Positions 1 to 6,297 of a stretch of DNA of 8,565 nucleotides are shown in pieces. Source of the stretch: QYQL01 sp041674265 (GTDB lineage: Bacteria > Verrucomicrobiota > Verrucomicrobiia > Chthoniobacterales > Terrimicrobiaceae); the NCBI GenBank assembly GCA_041674265.1, contig JBAYWC010000109.1, forward strand, positions 1-8,565. Direction: 5' to 3'. Under the pieces are notes generated by a model. The model had not been told where the DNA came from, ran no database searches, and was given only the letters and a program-made list of their open reading frames with translations. How positions within the stretch are numbered: position 1 is the first letter of the stretch; every line of letters begins with the position of its first letter. Both the position numbers and the translations under genes were made by a program.

Positions 1-77
1 AGGAGCCCGACCGTCTTCGCCAGCGACGTCCACACGAGAAAAACCTCCGGGACGAACAATGCGCTCAACATTTCCAT
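1..77 (-). CDS. N-terminal fragment of an unidentified, probably membrane protein
   Basis: An open frame enters from the left edge on the minus strand. Only about 25 codons are visible, beginning MEMLSALFVPEVFLVWTSLA. An in-frame stop at 87-89 limits the start to the ATG at 75-77 or the second ATG at 69-71. The stretch is hydrophobic (LFVPEVFLVW and so on), which fits a first membrane segment, but it is too short to assign to a family. The frame is co-directional with the DUF2062 gene and begins about 70 bp downstream of it. An AGGAG-like sequence lies more than 20 bases upstream of the start, too far to be a normal ribosome binding site. The frame could also be spurious. Confidence 0.4.
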   Translation of the reverse strand, partial: MEMLSALFVPEVFLVWTSLAKTVGL

Positions 78-147
78 GAAAATGGCTTATCCGCTTCCCT
101 CATCTCCTGTCGAGAATCAAAGCTTGCGGAGCTTGTTCATCTGGAAA

Positions 148-684
148 TCACAGGCCGGCGGATTCCCGGATCTTCCGCCTCGCGGCGAGGCGGGCGGTGA
201 CAACATCCCAGATGAAGAGCGTCAGCGGATACATGATCACCGCCAGGATGGCCGCCGCCGGAAAGGCGCCCACCAAAACCGGGACCGGCGCCTTTTTCAA
301 GATCTCCCAAACGTCATGCGTCGGCACACCGGAAATGCCAGAACCGATGATCAGGCAGCCCAGGCGATACTGCGCGTAGACACAGATCGGGAAGGTGAAG
401 GGGTTGCTGATCCATGTCCCTGCAATGGCCGCCGGGACATTGACCCTCGTGATGTAGGCGATGAGTCCGGCGGCGAGCATTTGGAACGGCGCGGGCATCA
501 GGGCAAAGAATGCGCCCACAGCAAATCCCGCGGCAAACCGCCGCCGCGTCGGGTGCCACAAATCCGAGCGGAAGAGCCGGTCCCCGAGCCGGCGGTGCAG
601 CCATGTCCCGCGGATATTTTTCACACGCGGCATGTGCCGCAGGTATTTTCCGAACCGCGACCGGCGCCAATGGATGGGTTTCAT
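148..684 (-). CDS. DUF2062 domain membrane protein
   Basis: This 178-residue protein matches the DUF2062 pattern. A basic N-terminus (about residues 1-50, with many Arg and Lys) is followed by a hydrophobic block, AAGFAVGAFFALMPAPFQML. Next come a short loop with R80 and N82, then GTWISNPFTFP at 89-99 (the family's conserved Asn-Pro region), and a last hydrophobic segment at about 133-162 before a basic tail. I see roughly three membrane-spanning segments with a cytoplasmic-style basic N-terminus. The family's function is unknown; members are small inner-membrane proteins and are sometimes found near cell-envelope genes. The start at 684 gives a family-like length. The gene is divergent from the PII gene across a 61-bp gap that must hold both promoters. 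No strong Shine-Dalgarno sequence is present. Confidence 0.85.
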   Translation of the reverse strand: MKPIHWRRSRFGKYLRHMPRVKNIRGTWLHRRLGDRLFRSDLWHPTRRRFAAGFAVGAFFALMPAPFQMLAAGLIAYITRVNVPAAIAGTWISNPFTFPICVYAQYRLGCLIIGSGISGVPTHDVWEILKKAPVPVLVGAFPAAAILAVIMYPLTLFIWDVVTARLAARRKIRESAGL

Positions 685-745
685 GTTATCTTTTCAACGA
701 TCAGGCTTGCCAAGCGGCTCTTCAAGGGCTCTTAATGGCCGACTT

Positions 746-1084
746 ATGAAGAAGATCGAGGCCATCATCAAACCCTTCAAAATGGAAGACGTAAAGGAAG
801 CACTTGCTGAAATCGGGATTGAGGGGATGACCGTCACCGAGGTCAAGGGCTTCGGGCGCCAAAAAGGACACACGGAAATCTACCGCGGAAGCGAATACAC
901 CGTGGACTTCCTGCCCAAGGTGAAGTTCGAGGTCGTCGTCACCGACGCCATGGTCGAGAAAGCGGTTGCGGCGATTTCCGCTTCCGCCAAAACCGGAAAA
1001 ATCGGCGACGGAAAAATTTTTGTGCTGCCGATCGAGAATGCGGTCCGCATCCGCACGGAAGAGGTCGGCGAAAACGCGATTTGA
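746..1084 (+). CDS. glnB: Nitrogen regulatory protein P-II (GlnB/GlnK family)
   Basis: PII is a trimeric cytoplasmic signal protein that senses 2-oxoglutarate and ATP/ADP and controls nitrogen metabolism targets such as glutamine synthetase modification, NtrB or the AmtB channel. The ATG at 746 gives 112 residues, the same as E. coli GlnB, and the N-terminus MKKIEAIIKPFKMEDVKEAL is canonical. The T-loop (about 37-55) contains GFGRQKGHTEIYRGSEY, with Tyr51 in place for uridylylation. Ser49 is also present, the residue phosphorylated in cyanobacterial PII. The B-loop TGKIGDGKIFV is at 83-93 and the C-terminal RIRTEE at 101-106. An in-frame upstream extension to 461 is antisense to the DUF2062 gene and is rejected. 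The gene is not next to amtB or glnA within the window, so glnB versus glnK is not settled. uppP follows after 27 bp and may be co-transcribed. Confidence 0.95.
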   Translation: MKKIEAIIKPFKMEDVKEALAEIGIEGMTVTEVKGFGRQKGHTEIYRGSEYTVDFLPKVKFEVVVTDAMVEKAVAAISASAKTGKIGDGKIFVLPIENAVRIRTEEVGENAI

Positions 1085-1111
1085 GGATTTCTCCCCGGGT
1101 GGCCTGATTTC

Positions 1112-1942
1112 ATGGATCTCATCCAGGCGCTCATTCTCGGCCTGGTCGAGGGGGTGACGGAATATCTTCCCGTCAGTTCGACCGGCCATCTTCTCCTGAC
1201 CCAAAGGCTCATGGGGATCGGGTCGAGCGATGCCGCCGACGCTTTTGCGATCTGCATCCAGGCCGGGGCGATTCTCGCTGTTCTCGGGCTTTACCACCGG
1301 CGGGTCGGGGACATGGCGCTCGGGGTGCTGGGCCGCAGCGTTGGCGGGCGCAGGATGGCCTGGAACATTCTTGCCGCATTCCTTCCCGCCGCCGCGCTGG
1401 GATTCGTGCTGGAGAAGACGATCAAGAAGTATCTTTTTGGGAATGAGTGGAGCCTTTGGCCGGTCGTTGCCGCATGGTTCGTGGGCGGGGCCGCGATTCT
1501 CGCCGTTTCCTTTCTCCGCCGCGACAAGCCGGGCCACGGGAGCCGGGGGCTTTCGCTTGACGACCTCACGGTGCGGATGGCGGTCATCGTCGGGGTGGCC
1601 CAGTGCCTGGCCATGTGGCCGGGGGTCAGCCGCAGCCTGATCACGATCGTCGGAGGGCTGCTCGTCGGGCTCTCGCTGCCGGCGGCCGTGGAATTCAGTT
1701 TTCTTCTCGGTGTCCTCACCCTTTCCGCCGCGACCGCCTACGATGCGCTCAAGCATGGCCGGGAGATGCTCCATGTCTTCGGGCCGGTTTCCCTGGCCGT
1801 GGGATTCGTGGCCGCATGGATCTCCGCGATGCTGTCGGTGAAATGGATGGTCGGCTACCTCAACAAGCACGGGATGGACCTCTTTGGCTGGTACCGCATC
1901 GGCCTGGCGATCTCCGTCGCTATCTGGCTGTGGAGGGAATAA
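1112..1942 (+). CDS. uppP: Undecaprenyl-diphosphatase UppP (BacA family)
   Basis: This integral membrane enzyme dephosphorylates undecaprenyl diphosphate to undecaprenyl phosphate, the lipid carrier for peptidoglycan and other envelope polymers; overproduction is linked to bacitracin resistance. The protein has 276 residues, normal for the family. The first signature is at 13-26: E13, G14, E17, P20, V21, S22, S23, T24, G25 and H26. The second is PGVSRSLITI at 170-179, with R174. EFSFLL at 194-199 is also typical. Many hydrophobic helices fill the remainder. The usual Gly after SRS is Leu176 here. GGTGG lies about 10 bases before the ATG at 1112, which supports this start. The gene lies 27 bp after the PII gene and converges on the helicase gene, with only 21 bp between the two stops. 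Confidence 0.95.
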   Translation: MDLIQALILGLVEGVTEYLPVSSTGHLLLTQRLMGIGSSDAADAFAICIQAGAILAVLGLYHRRVGDMALGVLGRSVGGRRMAWNILAAFLPAAALGFVLEKTIKKYLFGNEWSLWPVVAAWFVGGAAILAVSFLRRDKPGHGSRGLSLDDLTVRMAVIVGVAQCLAMWPGVSRSLITIVGGLLVGLSLPAAVEFSFLLGVLTLSAATAYDALKHGREMLHVFGPVSLAVGFVAAWISAMLSVKWMVGYLNKHGMDLFGWYRIGLAISVAIWLWRE

Positions 1943-1965
1943 CCCGGCTAAGGAGGCGTTCCCTC
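1933..1965. terminator. Inverted repeat joining convergent gene ends (possible bidirectional terminator)
   Basis: GAGGGAA at 1933-1939 and TTCCCTC at 1959-1965 form a perfect 7-bp inverted repeat with a 19-base loop. The left arm lies in the last codons of uppP, next to its TAA. The right arm overlaps the stop of the helicase gene on the other strand. Position suggests a shared terminator for the convergent genes. There is no T-tract on either side and the stem is short, so this is tentative. Confidence 0.35.
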
Positions 1966-3970
1966 ACTCCCGCGCGAGCATTTCGCGCAGCGAGGCGAAG
2001 GAGGCGGCGATGTCCTGCTCGGCGACCGGCTTGTTGACGATTTCCTCGTAGCTTTCGACCAGCACCCCCTCGCCCTCGATTTCCTGGAGGAACGGGCTCG
2101 GGCGGCAATACATGGCGCTGCCGAATTTCGTGCGGTGGAGGCAATGGGTGATGGTGAGGGATTTCATCGCGCGGGTGATGCCGACGTAGAAGAGCCGCCG
2201 TTCCTCGTCGACTGTGCCCTCGGATTTCGAGCGTTCGTGGGGAATGAGCCCGTCTTCGGCGCCGAGAAGAAAAACGTGCGGAAACTCGAGACCCTTGGCG
2301 GCATGGAGAGTGATGAGCGTGACGCCTTTCGCGTCGTCCTTTTTGTCTTCGTCGCGTTCGCGGTCGAGGGTCATTTCGTCAAGAAATCCCTGCAATCCGG
2401 ATGACGAGCGTTTTTGGTGTTCGGCCAGCGCGCGGAGGACCTCCCTGGCTCCGCTCTCGCGGTTGAGCTGTTCCTCCGGGGTCTTGCACGAGCGCTTGAG
2501 ATCCTCGAAGAATCCGGACTCGCCGAGGAACTGCGAGACGATGTGGGCGGCATCGGCTCCCGGGGTGAGAAGATGGATGCGACGGGAGGCGAGATCTTCG
2601 CCGAACGTGCGGATCGCCCCGGCGGTCTTGCGCGAGACCTGCTCCGCAAACTCCGGTGCTGTCAGCGTTTCAAAGAGGCTCTTGTGGGCTTTCGCGCTGT
2701 GTTCGAGGGCGAGTTCCACGGTCGTCGCGCCGATCCCGCGCGGGGGGGTGTTGATGATGCGGAGGAGGGCGACATCGTCGGAGGGATTGACCAGGCACGC
2801 CATCGTGGCGAGGACATCTTTGACCTCGCGGCGGTCGAAGAAGCTCTTTCCTCCGACAAGGCGGTAGGGAATCCGGAGCCTGCGGAGGCATTCCTCGAGC
2901 AGGCGCGACTGCGCGTTCATCCGGTAGGCGATGGCAAAATGTTCCCAGGGCAGGTTGTTGGCGGTGCGCAGGGCCCCGATTTCATTGACCACGAATTCCG
3001 CTTCTTTTTTGTCGTCGGGGACCGAAACCACATGGACCGGATCGCCGCCTTCCTGCGGGCTCCAGAGATTTTTCCCGCGGCGGCGGGGGTTGTTCCTGAT
3101 CAGGCGGTTGGCGGCGCCGAGGATGGCATTCGTGCTGCGGTAGTTTTGCTCGAGGCGAATGATCTCGGGATTTCGGAAGTGCTTTTCAAACTCCAGGATG
3201 TTCGAGACCTCGGCCCCCCGCCAGCCATAGATGCTCTGGTCGTCGTCGCCGACCACGCAGACATTCGGGGGCTCGGCGGAAGCCAGGAGGCTCACGAGCC
3301 GGAGCTGCAGGCTGTTCGTGTCCTGAAACTCATCGACGAGCATGTGGCGGAATCTCGACCGCCATTTTTCACGGACACCCGGATGCTCGTCGAGCAGCCT
3401 CACCGCCTGGACAAGCAGGTCGTCGAAATCCATGGCGTTGAGCGCGCGGAGTTCGCGGTTGTAGCGCGCATAGACGGCCCCGATCACCGTCTCTTCGTCC
3501 TGCGGGGCCGCCCAGCCGTTGTTTTTCGCCTTGCTGATCATGGCCTGCGCGAGGCCCGGATCGGGTTTTTCGTCCTGTGCGGTGACGCGGTTGATGATTT
3601 TTTTGATGAGCCCGAGCTGGTCGCCCTGGTCGAAGATGCTGAAGTTGTTTTTGTAGCCGAGCTTGCCGGCATCGGTGCGCAGAATCCTCACGCAGAGCGC
3701 GTGGAATGTGCTCGCGGTGATCTCCGAGGCTTTTTCGGAATCCAACATCCCCGCGATGCGTTCCTTCATTTCGCGGGCGGCTTTGTTGGTGAACGTGACG
3801 GCCAGAATGCTCGACGGCGGAACCCCCTGCGAAACCAGCCATGTGATCCGGGCGACAATCGTCCGGGTTTTCCCCGTGCCCGCCCCGGCCAGGATGAGGA
3901 GCGGTCCGGATTCGTGGGTGGCGGCGCGTTGCTGTTCGGGATTGAGATCCCACAGCCGGAACCGGCTCAT
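1964..3970 (-). CDS. ATP-dependent 3'-5' DNA helicase, UvrD/Rep/PcrA family (superfamily 1A)
   Basis: This 668-residue protein has the full set of SF1A helicase motifs in order. They are the Q-motif LNPEQQRA (9-16), Walker A GAGTGKT (29-35), Ia VTFTNKAA (58-65), Walker B VDEFQDTN (212-219), III GDDDQSIYGWRGA (241-253), IV LEQNYRST (273-280), V TLHAAKGLEF (554-563) and VI EERRLFYVGITRA (589-601). Such enzymes unwind DNA in repair (with UvrABC or MutL) and at blocked replication forks. The length is closer to Rep (about 670) than to UvrD or PcrA (720 or more), and no long C-terminal Tudor-like tail is visible, so the exact orthologue is left open. The start ATG at 3968-3970 overlaps the purN stop as ATGA, with GGGGGA just upstream as a ribosome binding site. 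Coupling to purN translation is likely. Confidence 0.95.
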   Translation of the reverse strand: MSRFRLWDLNPEQQRAATHESGPLLILAGAGTGKTRTIVARITWLVSQGVPPSSILAVTFTNKAAREMKERIAGMLDSEKASEITASTFHALCVRILRTDAGKLGYKNNFSIFDQGDQLGLIKKIINRVTAQDEKPDPGLAQAMISKAKNNGWAAPQDEETVIGAVYARYNRELRALNAMDFDDLLVQAVRLLDEHPGVREKWRSRFRHMLVDEFQDTNSLQLRLVSLLASAEPPNVCVVGDDDQSIYGWRGAEVSNILEFEKHFRNPEIIRLEQNYRSTNAILGAANRLIRNNPRRRGKNLWSPQEGGDPVHVVSVPDDKKEAEFVVNEIGALRTANNLPWEHFAIAYRMNAQSRLLEECLRRLRIPYRLVGGKSFFDRREVKDVLATMACLVNPSDDVALLRIINTPPRGIGATTVELALEHSAKAHKSLFETLTAPEFAEQVSRKTAGAIRTFGEDLASRRIHLLTPGADAAHIVSQFLGESGFFEDLKRSCKTPEEQLNRESGAREVLRALAEHQKRSSSGLQGFLDEMTLDRERDEDKKDDAKGVTLITLHAAKGLEFPHVFLLGAEDGLIPHERSKSEGTVDEERRLFYVGITRAMKSLTITHCLHRTKFGSAMYCRPSPFLQEIEGEGVLVESYEEIVNKPVAEQDIAASFASLREMLARE

Positions 3971-4554
3971 GGAAGATCCCCCGAGGCGAAGCGCGCGACG
4001 ACGCCGGGGTAGAGTTTGTGTTCCTCGACCTGAATCCGCGCATGGAGCGACTCCGCCGTATCACCGGGCAGGACCGGGACTTCGGCCCGCGCGATGATCT
4101 CGCCGCTGTCCATGCCGGAATCCACGAAATGCACGGTGCAGCCGGTCTTTTCCACGCCGGCCTCCAAGGCCTGCCGCCAGGCTTCGAGACCGGGAAATGC
4201 GGGCAAGAGCGAGGGGTGGATGTTGATCAGGCGGCGGGGGAAGGCGGCGAGCAGCGGGGCTTTCACCATGCGCATGTAGCCGGCCAGCACCACAAGCTCC
4301 GTGCCGGCCTCGCGGAGCGTGGTCACCACACCGGCTTCAACCTCCGGAGAAAGCTTTGTGCGGAACTTCGGCTCGCGGATCACATGCGCGGGGAGACCCG
4401 CTCCGCGGGCGAGATCGAGGATCCCGGCAGTTTCCACATCCGACAGGACGACGACAGCCTCCGCATCCAGCCGTCCGGCTTGGATCTCCGACAGGATCGC
4501 GCGGAAATTCGATCCTTTCCCCGAGCCCAAAACTCCAATTTTCAAACGTCCCAT
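3967..4554 (-). CDS. purN: Phosphoribosylglycinamide formyltransferase PurN
   Basis: PurN transfers a formyl group from 10-formyltetrahydrofolate to GAR, giving FGAR, the third step of purine synthesis. With the ATG at 4552-4554 the protein is 195 residues, normal for the family. The N-terminus MGRLKIGVLGSGKGSNF is the phosphate-binding loop of the GART fold. The catalytic region NIHPSLLPAFPG begins at N111, with H113. The third catalytic residue is probably D149 in DSGMDSGEII, corresponding to Asp144 of E. coli. The open frame extends upstream to 4791, but that extension reads through a dispersed repeat and has no PurN homology, so the internal start was chosen. No good Shine-Dalgarno sequence precedes it; ATGs at about 4569 and 4587 cannot be excluded. 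The stop overlaps the helicase start by four bases. Confidence 0.93.
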   Translation of the reverse strand: MGRLKIGVLGSGKGSNFRAILSEIQAGRLDAEAVVVLSDVETAGILDLARGAGLPAHVIREPKFRTKLSPEVEAGVVTTLREAGTELVVLAGYMRMVKAPLLAAFPRRLINIHPSLLPAFPGLEAWRQALEAGVEKTGCTVHFVDSGMDSGEIIARAEVPVLPGDTAESLHARIQVEEHKLYPGVVARFASGDLP

Positions 4555-4645
4555 GGCACCGGGGATCATGCACGCCGCCGGGTTCATGGCAAGCCGGGTA
4601 TTGCGCCATTTCAAAGCCCGGATGTGATTGAACCCAGAAAACGTT

Positions 4646-4764
4646 TTGAACCACAGAGCATAGGAGAACACAGAGGAAATGCCCCAGAGAAAGAAAATCC
4701 ATTTGTCCCAAGCCGATCGGTTGTTTGTTGTTGGTATATCCGCGCTCTCCGTGTCCGTGGTGAA
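4646..4764. repeat. Degenerate 'CCACAGAG' type inverted repeat
   Basis: The left arm (4646-4678) contains TTGAACCACAGAGCATAGGA followed by GAACACAGAGG. The right arm (about 4738-4764) reads, on the opposite strand, TTCACCACGGACACGGAGAG. The arms are imperfect inverted copies around about 60 bp of unique sequence. The ACCACAGAG..ACACAGAGG pattern resembles a repeat I have met between genes in many environmental bacteria. Read in coding frames it yields telltale peptides such as SSVFSYALWFKTFSG, seen here in the false extension of purN. It may be a non-autonomous mobile or REP-like element. This identification is from pattern memory, not from a search. Confidence 0.5.
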
Positions 4765-4793
4765 CAATCGCCGGATCCGGGTTGAAACCAATA

Positions 4794-4821
4794 AGGCCGG
4801 GAACGGAAATGCTCCCGGCCT
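4794..4821 (-). terminator. Hairpin terminator downstream of the hicA remnant
   Basis: AGGCCGGGA at 4794-4802 and TCCCGGCCT at 4813-4821 form a perfect 9-bp GC-rich stem with a 10-base loop. Read on the minus strand the stem is followed by TATTGGTTTC, a moderately T-rich tail. It lies 28 bp after the stop of the hicA remnant and before purN, which fits an intrinsic terminator for the upstream minus-strand unit. The poor T-tract lowers confidence. Confidence 0.5.
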
Positions 4822-4849
4822 CTATGGCGGAGATGCGGGAGAAACAACC

Positions 4850-4978
4850 TTACAGTTTTTTGAATTCCTCCTCGTCCATCCCGGCCTGTTTGAGGATGGA
4901 ACGAAAGGTCCCCTTGGGCACGTCGCCGGGGTGCATCGCAACATACGTCTGCCTTCCGTCGGCATCCCTTCCGATTCC
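4850..4978 (-). pseudogene. C-terminal remnant of a HicA-family toxin (mRNA interferase)
   Basis: A 42-codon frame ending in TAA at 4850-4852 reads GIGRDADGRQTYVAMHPGDV at its start, then PKGTFRSILKQAGMDEEEF. This matches the C-terminal half of HicA toxins: the strand and basic loop after the catalytic His, the GDVPKGT-RSILKQAG helix and an acidic tail. An in-frame stop at 4979-4981 lies directly upstream. The N-terminal half of HicA is therefore gone, including the Gly-Ser-His catalytic motif. Just upstream in another frame is a HicB-like start. A deletion joining hicB to hicA out of frame would explain this. The remnant should not encode an active toxin. Confidence 0.6.
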
Positions 4979-5010
4979 TCAACGGGCTCGATCAAGACGG
5001 CGTATTTCAC
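4972..5010 (-). pseudogene. N-terminal remnant of a HicB-family antitoxin
   Basis: From the GTG at 5008-5010 the minus strand reads VKYAVLIEPVEES, which closely resembles the first strand of HicB antitoxins (typically M-K-Y-A-V-L-I-E and similar). After about 13 codons the similarity ends and a different frame continues as HicA. The rest of HicB, including its partly degraded RNase-H-like fold and DNA-binding domain, is absent. This short match alone would be weak; its position directly before the HicA remnant, on the same strand, makes it credible. The order hicB-hicA occurs in known loci. No clear ribosome binding site is visible. Confidence 0.45.
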
Positions 5011-5220
5011 GACCGGAACGTAACACCGGAATGCCGATCTGTCGAGATGCAGCGCGGGTTTCCCCAATCCCAACCAATCTGAACCGCAGCCAAGGTGCGG
5101 AGCAAGCAAAGCCCAGAATTGCCAGCAAGCCTGACCCGCAAGAATATGCACGGACCCCGAGGCTTTTACAGGGTTCGCCGGTATCCGATTCCGACCGGTT
5201 GCTGCGCCTGGAATCCCCCG
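5011..5220. other. Gene-free spacer between the hicB remnant and the alcohol dehydrogenase gene
   Basis: With the hicBA remnants, hairpin and repeat, this spacer belongs to a stretch from 4555 to 5220 without an intact gene. In these 210 bp I see no convincing coding region, tRNA or promoter. The only structure noted is a small inverted repeat, CCGGT/ACCGG, around positions 5174-5200. The spacer may hold the decayed promoter of the former toxin-antitoxin locus. Confidence 0.4.
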
Positions 5221-6244
5221 CTACCCCAGATCGTTTTCCAGAACGATCCGGTAGCGGGCTTTTCCGGCCCGGAGGTGTTCGATCGCCTGGTTGGCCTCGC
5301 TGAGTTTGAAACTCTCGGTGATGGGGGCAACGCCATGACGGCCACAGAAATCGAGCATCTGTCCGGTGGTTGCGGGACTTCCCAACGGAGAGCCGCCGAT
5401 GCTTCGTTGGGCCGCAATGAGCGGGAAGGCGTGAAGGGCAATCGGCGAGGGAGGGACCCCGACGAAGTGCAGCCGTCCCTTCGGGGCGAGAAGGTTGAGA
5501 TAGGACGGCCAGCCCAGATCCGAAGCCACGGTCGAGATGATAAAATCCAAACTTCCCGCAGCCTTCTCCAGCGCGCCGCTGTCACGGGTATTGAGAACCC
5601 TGCGGGCTCCCAGGGACACCGCTTCCGCGGCCTTCGCGTCGCTGGTGGTGAATGCCGTCACATCGCACCCCCACTTGCAGAGAAACTGAAGGGCCAAATG
5701 CCCGAGGCCCCCAATGCCAATCACTCCCACCCGGTGGACCGGCAGGACGCCGAACTGCAGGATCGGATTGAACACCGTGATCCCTCCGCAAAAAAGCGGG
5801 CCGGATTTCATTTGATCCAAATTCGAAGGAAGCGGTGTGGCCCAAACCCAGTGGCATCGCACGCGGTTCGCGAACCCTCCATGCCTGCCCACGATCGTTT
5901 GCTCGTTCGCCGCGCAGAGGTTGTGGTTGCCGGAGAGGCATTGGGAGCAGCTCATGCAGGATCTGGAAAACCAACCCAGCCCGACATTGTCGCCAACTTT
6001 TGCCCGTTTCACCTCGTCGCCCGCCTCAACAACCCGCCCGATGACTTCATGCCCTGGAACGAGCGGGAAGCGGGTCGTGCCCCATTCATTATCCAGCATC
6101 GAAAGGTCGGCGTGACACACCCCGCACGAGATGACCTGGATTTCCAATTGCTCCCCGTCCGAGCGGACCGGGCTGAAATTCAAAGGGGTCGAGTTTTCCC
6201 CCGGCAGAACCGGCGGCCATTGCGTGGAAGGTGGTCGTGCTCAT
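5221..6244 (-). CDS. Zinc-dependent alcohol dehydrogenase, cinnamyl alcohol dehydrogenase/YahK-like, with a one-base frameshift
   Basis: This is a medium-chain zinc dehydrogenase, probably an NADP(H)-dependent aldehyde reductase of the YahK/Ahr group. Its N-terminus (MSTTTFHAMAAGSAGGKLDP, then FEFQPGPLGR) is in one frame from the ATG at 6242-6244, and the rest (EQLEIQVISCGVCHADLSML onward) is in another. Removing one C from CCCC at 6153-6156 restores a single 340-residue frame of normal family length. In that numbering the catalytic zinc ligands are C40, H65, E66 and C152. The structural zinc ligands are C96, C99, C102 and C110, and the cofactor loop is GIGGLG at 176-181. All key residues are intact, so the shift is either recent or a sequencing error. 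Without correction, translation could only start downstream and would lose the first strand. It lies 53 bp after trpS on the same strand. Confidence 0.88.
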
Positions 6245-6297
6245 CTTGGCGACCACGTTGGACCAGGTTTCAACAGTTCGCAACAGGGGGATGTTGT

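Noticed and set aside
722..1870. 382-codon minus-strand open frame
   Set aside because: It is antisense to the PII and uppP genes; its His/Pro/Arg-rich composition is typical of a shadow frame.
2414..4012. 532-codon plus-strand open frame
   Set aside because: It is the antisense shadow of the helicase gene, which has all its motifs on the minus strand.
4555..4791. N-terminal extension of purN
   Set aside because: The extra 79 codons read through the CCACAGAG repeat and the family N-terminus starts at the internal ATG.
5160..5225. Possible partial tRNA (GGTTCGCC-like sequence)
   Set aside because: No acceptor stem, anticodon arm or full TpsiC arm could be assembled on either strand.
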